Assembly: GCF_000143535.2 (NCBI RefSeq)
Contig: NC_037319.1
Location: forward strand, 2,232,001 to 2,296,000
Source of the DNA: Botrytis cinerea B05.10
Lineage: Eukaryota; Ascomycota; Leotiomycetes; Helotiales; Sclerotiniaceae
DNA: 64,000 bases
Direction: 5' to 3'
Notes under the pieces: generated by a model
Told to the model about the DNA's origin: nothing
Databases searched by the model: none
Seen by the model: the letters and a program-made list of their open reading frames with translations, nothing else
Part shown: one piece after another, positions 50,729 through 62,395 of the stretch
Numbering within the stretch: the stretch's first letter is position 1
How the letters are laid out: every line of letters starts with the position of its first letter
Translations under genes and position numbers: made by a program

Positions 50729-52807
50729 CTACTCATCATCATCATCTGTTTTCAGAACGGGGTACAAGCTCTCAGCTGGCTTCTCCTCGGTCTTTGTTGG
50801 GATATCTTTCATATCAACATCGGCCGGAGAAGAATCCTCTTCATCCTTGACATACTCTCCATTTTGAAGTCGGTCACTGACATATCTTCGCAAAGCTTCA
50901 ATGACACGAATATTCTCAATCCATGCCTCTTCAGCTCTGTCGCGAGCACTTTCGAGAGTATCAACTGATCTGACTGTAGGTGAAGTTACAGAAAGAGCTG
51001 GATCAATGTTATTTGTGACATCCGTTTGAACAATAGACTCAGGGCGAGGAGTTGTTTCTTTGGGAGATGGTGACGGAGAGCTAATAGTAGCGGTCTCCAT
51101 AGACTCGCGATATTGGCTAGAGTTGAGTCCACCAGCACTTCTTTGGAGTATACCACCAGAGTAACGACGACGAGGATCACTATCAAAGTTTGTGCCAAGT
51201 GTAGATGTTGGTGCAGTTGCTGAATGATGTGGAGAGTATCCGAGGGATACTGCAGGGAGATTGGGATATGATGCAGTTGATGTAGAACTGTGTCTAGAGA
51301 TGGGAGATAATCCACTTGAGGACATTGGAGAATTGCCAGAAGTATATGAAACGGCACTCGAGGAAGGTGTTAAAGCTGGTGTACCAGATGAAACTGAATG
51401 AGATGAGTGGGTAGCAGTCATTGGTGCTGAGGCGTAAGAAGTCGAAACATGTGGTGCCATTGAGCCAATGTTGTGGATTTGAGTTTGAGGTGGCGAGTGA
51501 CTTTGACGGAAGTTGATAGACTGGTGAGTGTAATGAGCACCAGGTTGATGAATGCCTGCTGCTGCTGCTGCATTTGAACTTTCGTAGACTGTTGATTGCA
51601 TTTGCTCCAAGAATTGATCAATGGAATTCAAATCACTCTTGGTCCTCAAGTTTGGCAGAGGTAGGGAATATTGGTGTTGTGGAATAGGACCTCCATGACC
51701 ACCATGACCTCCGTGACCTCCATGCCCATCAATTGGAACTAATTGAGGTGCCGAATGAATGTAGTCATGGATAGCTCCACCTCCACTAATTGGAATGCCT
51801 TGTAATGCCATCAACCTTTGGTTGACTTGTTGATAAGAATTGGCATCAATTTGACGACGCTTAGCAGCACCAAAAAAGTCATTCAAGTTCTCATAATTTC
51901 GCTTCTTCTCATCCCAGGCTGCATGTTGACCAAGATCGGGGTTGTGAGACATTTGGTAATAACCTGGGCCTCCGCCATATGAAGATGGTGGAGGATGAGC
52001 GGGTGCATAATATCCACTGTGTCCACCATGATGCGAATTGCCATAAAGACCGGCAGAACCAGGGTGCATGGAAGCATTGTGGTCATAATAGCCCATGGGG
52101 TTTGCTGCGAGGTGCTGCAAATTAGCAATTACTACGGAAGAAAGGTTAGAGACATTTGTATGAACAAAGGCAACTTGCGCCCTTACGTACCTTTACCACC
52201 TGGTTGTCTATATCCTCCGTTTGGGCCACCGGGCTGTTCTGGGGATCTCAATAAAACGGAATCATCGGCATGGGTCTGGTAGGATACATCAGCACAGCAG
52301 CGGAAATACACGCCAGCTCTTAGTCTTACCTTGACATGTTTCTTCAAGTCCTGAGGACGCTTGAATGCTTTTCCACAGAATTCACATTTGTGGGGTTTGA
52401 GTGGAACATGCACACGAATATGAGATGTAATATGGTCGCGTTTGACGGTAGTAGTACGGCATGAATTCCAGCCGCAGGTGAGGTTCAAGTTATTGGTACT
52501 CTTTCTGCCGACATGTTTCTCGCAGATGTGTTCCTAGAGTAGAGTATGAGTATAAAGACTTTGGAACGATACAATGGATGATCTGGCCATCAAACTACGG
52601 AAACAAAACCAAACGTACAAATAAAGATTCTGGAGTGGGACATCTCTCAGAACATTTCTCCCATTGACAGAGTAAACTATCATCAGATACAACGTTTTGC
52701 TGGATTGATGGAGTTACTGTGGAGGTCGTTTCTGCATTGGAACTCGAGGCGGTCGAAGTCTGAGGTTGTGCAGTTTGTTGCTGCTGCTGCTGGTCTTGAC
52801 TCGACAT
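50729..52807 (-). CDS. pacC: pH-response transcription factor PacC
   Basis: Four exons: 52619-52807, 52330-52533, 52191-52275 and 50729-52131, for about 626 residues. Three C2H2 fingers: the first from [17 protein letters not shown] across intron 1 to EHICEKHVG, the second in [25 protein letters not shown], the third in [23 protein letters not shown]. This is the PacC/Rim101 arrangement. Downstream, [13 protein letters not shown], the region around [17 protein letters not shown], and an acidic C-terminus ([11 protein letters not shown]) match fungal PacC. By family knowledge the full-length form is proteolysed at alkaline pH to an activator binding GCCARG. Gly-His repeats ([12 protein letters not shown]) sit mid-protein. 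Exon 4 was joined at TAATTGC to keep phase ([13 protein letters not shown]). The promoter holds many GCCAAG sites. Confidence 0.94.
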
Positions 52808-53420
52808 TGTGAAATTAGGAATAGATCCAATAGATCAGCCAATGAAGGATGGTCGGTTAATGAACCTTTCACAGACTAAACTGTGTATGGAAATGGATTA
52901 ATCCAAAAAGTTATGGGTCTTGGCTGTATCGATATCAGATTGACGATAGCAAATGGATCGATGAAAGTCCAACGTTTTGATAAAATATCGATGATGAACT
53001 GGAATCAAAGAAAGAAGAAAACTCTTGATCTTTCGAATTATGTTTTCTCTCAAGTCTCTCCAAGCAAAGGGAGGATCTTGGTGCCTTCTTGTAAGAATAA
53101 CGGAATCTCTGGGCGGGACCAAGTCTTGGCACAAGTTCTTGGCGACCGTATTGGGTTTGGCTTCCACTCCTAGTCTCTTGGCATTCCACTCGGATCAAAC
53201 TCGAGTTGATTATTTAATTGGTTAATCTTTCTTGGCATGTATGGAAGGAACATGTGCAAACTTACGACCTTAATGCTAACAGGCAATGAGCAATTTGGCC
53301 CGATCACTCTTTCAAACCTTTTCAAACCCTTTCAACCCCAAGAGATTGCGCCCCGAGGCCAAGATCGGAGAAACTTGGCTATCTTGGCTCTACGTATTTT
53401 CTTGGCATTTGGGCTGTGTT
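52808..53420 (-). promoter_or_regulatory. pacC promoter with nine GCCAAG (PacC-type) sites
   Basis: GCCAAG or its complement CTTGGC occurs at 52919-52924, 53125-53130, 53138-53143, 53177-53182, 53231-53236, 53358-53363, 53374-53379, 53383-53388 and 53401-53406. GCCARG is the known PacC recognition core. Chance expectation in about 600 bp on both strands is well below one for this hexamer. Suggests autoregulation. Confidence 0.72.
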
Positions 53421-55432
53421 TTCTTCCATCTAACTTTACACAGTATGCCCTTTTGCCCTTTTATCTTTTAACCTTTTTAACCCTTTTCCTTCTTCATTTA
53501 CACCCATCACAGTTTTATGTCCATAAGATGATTCAATCCGAAATGCCATTCCACTGGTCGTCACACCATATATGAATGAAATTTAACTCAAAAGTTTAAT
53601 CTCTTAGGGCGAGTACGGTGTAGGTATGCTCGAGGCACGATGGAGAAAAGGATCACAAGTACTTTCAGTCCGGTAGCTGCTTCTAGACAACCAAATGTGC
53701 TCGATGTAAGTGGTCGGTTACATCTATTAATAAGCTTCGAAATGTCTTTATCTTTTACTTTGGGTCTCTCTACGATAGAGTTTAACCTAGAGAGTGAATT
53801 GTGTCTAGCCACGGTATAGAACGTAGGTGGTATTGCTGTATTAGAGATTCAATTTGGATCATAATGCAGTTGGTTACACTGAGGTCTTATAATTCGAGTA
53901 CACCGTACCATACTTCCCCATTATTTATTACGTATAGTCTGCAAAGAAGAGGCAGCTGAGTGATTGGGATTGAGTTCATATTATCCGCCAGTACGTATCT
54001 GCGTGCAGTGCAGTGCAGTGTGTAGGCGAGGTAGGCAAAGAAAGAAAGAAGGGTATTGTGATAATTAACACGCGAAGGCCAATTCCTCTCAAACTCATTC
54101 TTAGCCTATACCGAGGTAGATAGAGTTCAATATATCGAATCCTTCACTTCAAGGTTGGCTTTCCCACTATCCCATACTCGAAAATGCCTCGAACTTCCTG
54201 AATTCCTCAAAGATGCCTTTTCGTACTATACCATACTCGAGTAGTACTTCCGTTAGACGACCATCCATCAGCTACACATGTCAGCTTGTCTCGTATCCAT
54301 ACGAGTATGTCACTGTTATACATCTTAGAAGACCCTATGGAACTCCGCGTATCTAAAATGGTAAGATTCCATGGAACAAAGTGCCACTTTATTGATGAGA
54401 TGATAGTACGGAGTACAGGGACAGCAGGAAGGTATCGGCAAATAATCAACTCATTTCTCTTAAGCTTTCTTCAATCTATGCGGGGTGGGATGATCCACCC
54501 CTTTTGCACTTTCAGCTGACTGACTGACTGGCTGACTGGCTGACTGAGCGTATTAATTTAAATCTCCCCATATTCTTTCTCCAATATTGCAGATGTACCT
54601 GCTGGCATACCTTGATATGAGCATACACCTGGTCATTCATTCACTCATTCATAGATATGCATACCTGAATAATTTATGAAACATTCTATTTTGGCTGTAC
54701 GGAATTCGGCTGGATATACACTCTCTCAGACTCTGTATGCTCAGATGTCTTTCCTTACCACCAATCACCATTGCTCCACAACTAGCCAAATCTACACTAC
54801 GTACTGCCCAGACCTTGGCCACCCACAATCTTTTGCTTCCTCCGCCCATTCACCAAGCTTTTCCACTCTGGTGCCAATTTATTTCTCTTTGTTCTCATCT
54901 CATCTCCGGAGTTCATGGTTGTGCAACTGGCCAATCAAGTTTGCCTTTGCTCACCACATGTTTTATTGTTATTCAAACGATTATCTGATCGCGTGCGAAG
55001 GAGTGCCGTAAAAGAAAATGTTGATGCTGGGTGCCCTTCGATTTGTTTTGTGAATTTGGGTGTACGTACAAAGTTGTATGAGTCACTGACCGAGACGAAA
55101 GATGCACATTCTTCATTTTTGGAGAGGGTCTGGCGACGGTGACTCTTCTCTTTTATTCAATGCTGTAAGATCCGTCAATTGACAGGTCACCAAGGCAGAT
55201 TTGAAGGTAGGCACTAATAGAGAGGTAAGGTAGCAAGCACACTTCAAAGGTGTTAAAGGCAAAGCAAGCTCTCTGCCGATTTCCTAAATCAAAACAATTT
55301 TTCTTTCGTTCCGTTTCTGTATTATTCAAACAATAGTCATTGTACACAGATATCATTTCCTTCCCCTTCAAACCAATTAATTTCTATTTTTGAACAATTC
55401 GAGCTATTTTTACCCCCCTCCACACTTTCCCC
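53421..55432. other. Intergenic, no gene seen
   Basis: Ordinary composition with small repeats: GCAGT units at 54003-54020 and CTGACTGG units at 54516-54546. Open frames are short and without recognisable families. The right end is the upstream region of the next gene. Confidence 0.5.
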
Positions 55433-58056
55433 ATGGCAGACGACACAAATAATGAGGAGTTGATACTCACGCAATACTCCCAAGACCAATTCCAAGTCCC
55501 AACTTCAGGATGGTGGGAAGAAGCTAATCTAGCTTTCCAAACATTACAAAAACTTCTGGACCCGCAAGGCTTGGGTCCAGAAGAAGACCTTGATAGCCAA
55601 GATCAAGGAGGTATTCCAAGCGCTCGTCGTGCTCGCATTGGCGCCCTTCCAAAGCTTGTCTGTTTTGCTACTGGGAGCCACGCCATACAGTGTACGGCAA
55701 GAAACGAAACATTGGAATGCGTGGTTTTTGGAACTATTTCAGCAAGTTTGTTTATAGATGTTTTTTGGGAGGCAATCCAAAAGGCTCAAGTTGAGTACCC
55801 GGATGCGGGTATTGTTGTGTCATCGGTTCAGCCAGGCGCACATCCAGTGTTTATCATACGAATCAATGATTTCGTTTTCGAGGTTAATTATGGTTGTTGT
55901 GAGCCTTTTGTGAGAAGAACGTATGTTGCCAAGTGCCCCCCTTAGATCTCTATCGAAAGAATCTCCACTCATGCAACGGCTCATCAAACGTTTAGTGTTG
56001 CTCACATATCAAATAGCCATAACCAATCGCCTCAAAATATTCCACTAGCGGCCCTCCAATACTGTGACGAATGGTCGTCACAACAAGCCACCAGAATTCT
56101 TTGGTTGATCGATTTCGCTCAAAAGTGTAAGCTTCTGTTTGTTGTTTCAACCCCCCTCAAAACTTTATCTCCATTTATTGGCCATCTGCCATACTTCCCC
56201 AGAAATATGAGTTAGAGATGCCAATTTAACAAGATGCAGTTGAAACAGACAATACCCTACGCCGTGCCTACCACTACATCAGAGCATGGGCAACGATTCA
56301 AGGACTGTATGGAAGTTCTAAGATTGGAACTCTCACCCCCATTTCCATCGTCGCCCTTTTACGGCACTCATTATCATCAGATTCCGAACCACATCATGTG
56401 ACACCCAATGATGCAGAGACTCCGGATCAAAAGTGTGACAATTCGATAATCGCCTCCTTATCATCAGGTATGGGATCAGAATCATTCCAAGAGAACCTCG
56501 ATTTCAAAACTATAATCCGTCAATTTTTTACCTACTATGGAAAGGTTCCAGAAATTGACCTCACGCCCTATTATATGGAATGCGGTAATGGTCTCTTCAA
56601 CGATGACGAGGATGAATATCTAACCGAGTAAATTTCTTCTCCTTTTCCTATCACCATACAGATACTAACACTACACTAAAGAAACCAACTCACTCAATGG
56701 ACCAATATCTATAACCTCTACCATCTTCAAAGTGTAGATAGATCAACCCTCGAACTCCTCTACCTAAAATTCCAGCTCATGAACTCCATCATCGAAAGTA
56801 CACCCGCAGAAAGACATCCCCATTTCTCATTCTGGAAAAATCTCCTCGCGAGTATTCAACAACAGAACATATCGGCTAAACTTGTGGGCGAAGACGTCAT
56901 TCAGATAGACTTCATGTATTCAGGTACTTCCTCACTGGAATGTGGAAGATGGCTGGATATGCTTGGTGATAAATTGGTAGAATTGAGGAGTTGTAGGTCC
57001 ATCCACCCACAAACCGAAATATGATATTAACAATCCCCTTGTAGCTCTAACAGACCTCACATCTTCCTCTTCCTCTCCCTCTTCACCCTCTCCCTCAATC
57101 CTTCATCTATGGCCTCAGCCCCTAGTCGATCAAGAAGCAGATGATTCCTCTCCCTTCTACGAAGGATGTTTTCTCCTCGGCATCAAAACCGCCGCACCCC
57201 CAGACCTCAACTCCACCCTCGAAAAATGGCTTTCCTCACTCCAGAAAGACAAAGCCACACCCCCAAACCAAAAAGGTTATCTATCCTACACCATCCACAC
57301 CTCCTCATCCTTAGAAACATCCCATTTCCATCTCCGACCCAGCACCCGTACCTTTCAAGCCCCCTCCATCCCCCCACCCAACCCCTCCCCCCCAACCATC
57401 TCCCCCTCTCAAACCCTAACCCCAACCCCAACCCCCTTCCCCTCTCTCTCTCCAAACCCCTCCCCACACAAAAATCCCCACCCCTCCGCACCGCAAAAAA
57501 TATTCTCCACCGTCTCCTCCACGACCCCTCCTACACCATCGAAAACCACCTCATCGGCTATCGCGATCGCCACGCCGGCATCATGTTCAAAAATGCTTCC
57601 GACTGGAAACTCGATCCCATGGACGAGGAGTGGATTCCCGAACATAAAGTCTTGGTACGTGGTTATCTATTCTATTCTTTTCTGTTCCTTTCCTATGTAT
57701 ATATCCCTCCTCCCCTTTTTGCTCGCCTATCCCTATCATATGCTTTCTCCCCCCCTCTCCCCTCCCCCCTTCTCCCAAACCCCTAATCTCAAGTTCCATT
57801 CCTCCCTCCACAAATCAGCAGTCAAAAGTCAAAAGTAAAAATACAAACCACCCACAAGCCACAACCCCAAATTCCAATTCTAACACCCATCCCCAACCCC
57901 CAGTACTTTATCCAAGTCCTCCCCAAAAACAAAAAGAAATTCATCTGGCACCGCGAACACAAACTCGATCTCCTCTTCGGAAGCGGCGGATCCATTTCGC
58001 GCTGGGGAATCAACGGCGAGAAATTCAATATCGAGGTTCCTGGATCTATTCAATAG
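55433..58056 (+). CDS. Poly(A)-polymerase-like protein with C-terminal MJ1316 domain; frame problem in the linker
   Basis: Starts MADDTNNEELILTQYSQDQF. Exon 1 has a nucleotidyltransferase-like core (CFATGSHAIQCTARNETLEC). Middle exons (about 56236-56631 and 56697-57024) hold a helical poly(A)-polymerase-type domain: LRRAYHYIRAWATIQGLYG, GTLTPISIVALL, then LTQWTNIYNLYHL. The C-terminus matches the MJ1316 (DUF504) RNA-end-recognition domain: ENHLIGYRDRHAG, DEEWIPEHKVL, then after an intron (about 57656-57903) YFIQVLPKNKKKFIWHREHK. Between them a Pro/Ser-rich linker shows two overlapping frames: the FYEGCFLLGIKTAA side and the MJ1316 side are out of phase, with no good intron between. A C-run near 57387 is a likely indel. 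Exon 1/2 splicing (stop at about 55943) is also unclear. The catalytic Asp pair is not visible. Gene extent fairly sure, exon details not. Confidence 0.65.
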
Positions 58057-58557
58057 AGAAATGCCAGGGTGGTGTTGTTGGTATCATATTTAGATCACAT
58101 AAAATACAGAACATATGGGCCAAAAAATATCATCTCAAAAGATCATGTCCACTACAATGGTTGATACACTTCCATTAAACCTCTACATTTGTCCACTCGT
58201 ACATGTGATATTACTTGTCTATACACATCCACACAAACAGCCAATCAACCAACCCACCCCCAGTAGCCGGCCAGCCAGCAGATCGAACAGAGTATCACAA
58301 AATCATCCTGCCAACATCCCACCTCCCATCCATACAATATACATAATCATACACTCTCCGGACCAAGATTGCAAGGAAAACATCATGAATTCATGACCCA
58401 TCGCCTTTGTTGCATGCAAGCAATTGTGCAATCATTCCAATTCCCAAAGTCATTATTATCAATCAATCAAACCAGCCAGCCAGCCATATTGTGAACTCCA
58501 TATTAGCTAATTAGCCAATCACCAAAGCTACCACGCATTATCATCCCAGCCCAGCCA
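58057..58557. other. Convergent intergenic
   Basis: Holds the 3' UTRs of the MJ1316-domain gene and the ING/PHD gene. CAGCCAGC and CAATCAAT repeats; no gene. Confidence 0.5.
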
Positions 58558-61500
58558 TTACCTTTTCCTCCCTCTAGCGTTGACCTCCCCTTTCTCACCA
58601 ATTCCCAAAATAATCCTACAATCCGGACAATACCACTTAGTGGTTCTAGGAGGAACAGCCGTCATTTCCACACATTCTAAGTGAAACCATTCTTTCTCGC
58701 ACTGTCAATCAATCATTAGTCTCGTGTTGTCTATACTTCTCCCTCTTTCCTCCTCTCTTCCTCGTTTCATACAAACCAAGACACAGACCTCTTGTGGAAA
58801 GGAAAACTCACATTGTCATTCTCACAAGCAATCATCGTGCCAAAGCTAACCCGATTACAAATGCAGTATCTCTGTTCGTTTGGATCAATCAAGTTTCCAT
58901 CATCATCTACTTCATCCAGAACTTCTTGAACCGCACTGCCTTCTCTTCCATCCTTCTTTTCCTTTTTCTGTCCTGCCTTTTTGCGTGGAGCAGCACGTCT
59001 CTTCCCGACGCTTACAGCAGTAGATCCACCTTCTGTAGTAAGAGTCACAACGCCTGGAGCGGGCCTTTTTGCTCTTTTGCTCGGTTGGCGAGTTTCTGGT
59101 GCCGGTGTGTTACGAGCTGTGCTGGTACGTCTAGGGCGATCTAATACTGCTGGCATGGGAGCTGCAGAAATGGGCTCTTCTGCTTTGATAGCAGCGGCAG
59201 CTACCGCCTCCTTTGCAGCGGCTGCTTTACCACGAGAAGATGTTGGCCTTTTAGCTGGGAGGGGTTCTGATACCGGTGGTGTAGTAGGTTCAATTACTTG
59301 AGCAACCGGAGTTGCTTTTCGAGTGGCACGTGTGTTAGTTGTCTTCTCTAGCTTTTCCGATTTTTGATCTTCCTTCTTTTCTGCCAATTCCGATTCCACA
59401 ATTGCTTTTGCGGCTTCTTTGGCTTCTTTTTTAGCAGCCGCCGCTGCTTTTCTAGCCTCTTTCTTGGCCTCCTTCTTTTCCGTACCCGGAGGAAGAATTG
59501 GCGTTGAGGATTTTGGTGGTGATGTAGCCGTTGCTGATGCAATCGGAGTAGAACTGATTGGTGTATCTGTAGCTGGTACTGACAGAGCAATGGAAGATGC
59601 CACGGATACGGCAGATTCCAAAGTTGGTACAGGAGTTGCCCGGGGAGTGGCATTTGTGATAATGGGATGAGGGAGTGGAACCGGGGTTTCAGTCTTCGTT
59701 CTCTTGAATTGAGGCTTACCTAATTTTGAAGAATCTACTTCATTCACTTTATCACCTTGAGCATCATTGATGTCAGTTATGCCATCTATAGTTGACGAGC
59801 TTGCGTCGCCATTCGCCTTTACGTCTTCGATGGTAGACTCGCGTTTTCGTTTTTTCGATGCTGGCTGCTTCTTAGGTGTTTTAGTAGGAGCTTTCTCTTT
59901 CTCTTTTTCTTTTTCTTTTTCCTTTTCCTCTTCTTTCTCTTTCTCTTTCTCTTTCTCTTTCTCTTTCTCTTTCTCTTTTTCTTTCCCTTTCTCTTTTTCT
60001 CTCTCTTTTTCTTTCTCTTTTTCTTTCTCTTTCTCTTTCTCTTTCTCTTTCTCTTTCTCTTTCTCTTTTTCTTTCTCTTTCTCTTTCTCTTTCTCTTTTT
60101 CTTTTTCTTTTTCTTTCTCTTTCTTCTCGTCTTCGGGATGATTCCCAAAAAGGCTCTTTACTGTACTAGCAGCTTCTGTCATCTTTCGTACAGATTCTTC
60201 GGCTTCTTCGGCCGCCAATTTGGCAAGCTCTTTTGCGGCTGCCTCTCTTTTTAATTTCTTGGCTTCATTAAGCTTCATACCACGATTGCTAAGTTGTATC
60301 TCCTCTGTGCCTAAGGCTTCTGCACTTATAGCACCTTCCGCGATAACTGTCTTCCCGGTGAGTTGGGGTGGTACCGATTGTTCGAAAGGCTGTCCTGCAG
60401 CGTCAGCCTTACTCTTTGCAGTACGATACGCTTCTATTCCTCGTCCCAATTGTTTTAATTCACGTGCGATCATTGTATCGCTCGGGCTCCATACCGCATT
60501 CTTTTTCATTCTCTTTCTGAGCTTCGCAAGCTCCCATGCGGTCAACTGAAGCCAAGGCGCATCTTCGGTTCCCGCTTTCGCATCCGGTGGTGGAGGCTGA
60601 AGTTTCGCTAGTGCGTTACTTGTCGATATCCCGGCGACCGCGCTATGTACGTTTGTTCCCATTACTCCAGGTGGCCTTGGTGTCCGGGGGGCTTTTGGTA
60701 CTTTCTCTTTCTTAGGTGGCTTGACCTTCAACTTGATCTTAGGATTGACTGATATGGATCTCGCAGGTGTCTGCCGACGTGGTGTGGGTGGACCAGCGTC
60801 GGATTCCGAATCATCACTGCACGAATCATAAGAATCGTAGTCGAGCTCATAGGGAGCCATGACCTCACCAGGAACAGTGATGATTGGCGCGCGTCGTTTG
60901 CGAACACGCATGCGACCGTCAGGGTTTCCAGTTCGCAAAAGTAATTTTCCTGGCACACGATTTGCGACAGGTGAATTTGGCTTCTGCGGAACAGGACTTG
61001 TTTCTCGAGATTCGGGATAGTTTTCGGCCATGGTTTGAAGCTTCGCCAATATATTCTGGGCCCTTTTGTAATGTCTCTCCACGTTTTCAACCAGATGTGA
61101 TGCTTCTGCGAAAGCCAAAGTACGCGCACCGAGAGCATCAGTCAAGCTGGTCGATATGTCTTTTCGCAGAGAGACAGGGTCAGGTTTTGTGTCGGCAGGA
61201 AGATCGGGGAGGTGACCATAGGTTTTCGTCAAATCATTCAAGCTCGACGAAGCATTGACATATTTCTCATCGAGGTCACTAATAAGTGCCAATGACCGAA
61301 CCAAATCCGAAGGTAGATATTCCGTAAAATCGAGAAAGTCTGTGATTGTTGCCTGGGCATCCGGATCCATAGGGGATTCCATGTTCTCAATGTTACTATT
61401 CAAGTTTGCCATGGATTGAATGGTTTCCGCGAGCTTGGCCTTACGGCCGGGACTTGTCATCTCGAGAGCGGTATCCATTGTAGTGTTTGCGGCCACGTTG

Positions 61501-62395
61501 ATAGAGTTCATGTTGGAATTGATACTGTCGACTGCTCTTGGGTTGTCGACATGCGATTGTGGAGGGACCTTGATTCGACAGCTCCAAATGCCTGACTCAT
61601 CAAGCCATCTAAAAGAGAGAAGAAAAAAACAAATTAGTAAAAAAATCCAGAGTCCAGTGTGTGTCGTCGAAAAAGGGCGTCGAAAGTCAATTGTGAATGA
61701 AAGGTAAGAAAAAGACAATTGAAGAAATATTGGCCGAAATGGTACGGAGCACTAGCAGGTAAGGCATGTATGTAGTGTAGTAATAATCTGTCGTGAAAGC
61801 GACTAAGAACGCGAAAATCCATCGGCAAATTGTAAAGCGCGATACTGTCACCAATCCCAACCCTTACCTAACGCCGACTTTGCGATCATTGGCAGGTATT
61901 ATTTTGGGATTTTGTTTTGTTTTCTTTTCTTTCCCTTCCGATGAATTTTGGGCCTTGAGCCTCTGGCCTTTTGCTTCTTCTGCGCCTTTCTCCTGTTTCC
62001 CCCGTTGCCCTTACAATATTCTGGGTCTTGCTTGCTTGTTGTGCTGTGGCTGGCTCTTATTATTCTGCCCCCCAATCGGTCCCCGTCGTTTCTTGCAAAG
62101 CGGCGCGAGGAGGAAAGCAAAGCCCAAACCCCAAAGCCCAAGGGCAAGGAACAACTGTAGCATAGCATAACATAAAAAATGCACGTGCTTTTGTGGAGGG
62201 GAGGGGGAAGCTATGAAAACAGCTAATGTAGGTGTCTACGTAGGTAGATCAAAATAGTATCAAGGTACCGGTAGCAGTTATGGAGACAAAGGGTAAAAAT
62301 AAGTCCAATATAGGAAATAGGAAGCAGCCCAAAAAAGGGGGGGAGGAAAGAAAGCTTCTCTCAAAAACATACCTTCTGGATGCATCTGAGGCCAT
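58558..62395 (-). CDS. ING-family PHD-finger protein (histone H3K4me3 reader, HAT/HDAC subunit type)
   Basis: Three exons: 62373-62395 (MASDASR), 58812-61608 and 58558-58701, for about 987 residues; all junctions keep phase. N-terminal ING domain at about residues 80-200 (DFLDFTEYLPSDLVRSLALI, SDLDEKYVNASSSLNDL, a helix ending RAQNILAKL). C-terminal PHD finger split by the last intron: YCICNRVSFGTMIACEND-N | CEKEWFHLECVEM, then TTKWYCPDC, followed by a basic tail ARGRKR. This is the ING architecture (yeast Yng1/Yng2/Pho23), whose PHD binds methylated H3K4 within acetyltransferase or deacetylase complexes; which complex cannot be told. Far longer than yeast homologs because of a disordered basic/Ala-rich middle and a Lys-Glu repeat. 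The first intron is 764 bp. The tiny first exon was chosen because MASDASRRWLDESG joins perfectly in phase. Confidence 0.9.
59884..60130 (-). repeat. (CTCTTT)n hexanucleotide repeat encoding Lys-Glu
   Basis: About 40 hexamer units in the ING/PHD coding region give roughly 80 residues of alternating Lys and Glu with few substitutions (an R or G). Expected to form a long charged single helix or disordered spacer. The length is probably polymorphic. Confidence 0.92.

Noticed and set aside
59767..60141. Plus-strand Phe/Ser-rich frame of 124 residues
   Set aside because: It is the antisense reading of the Lys-Glu hexamer repeat in the ING/PHD gene.
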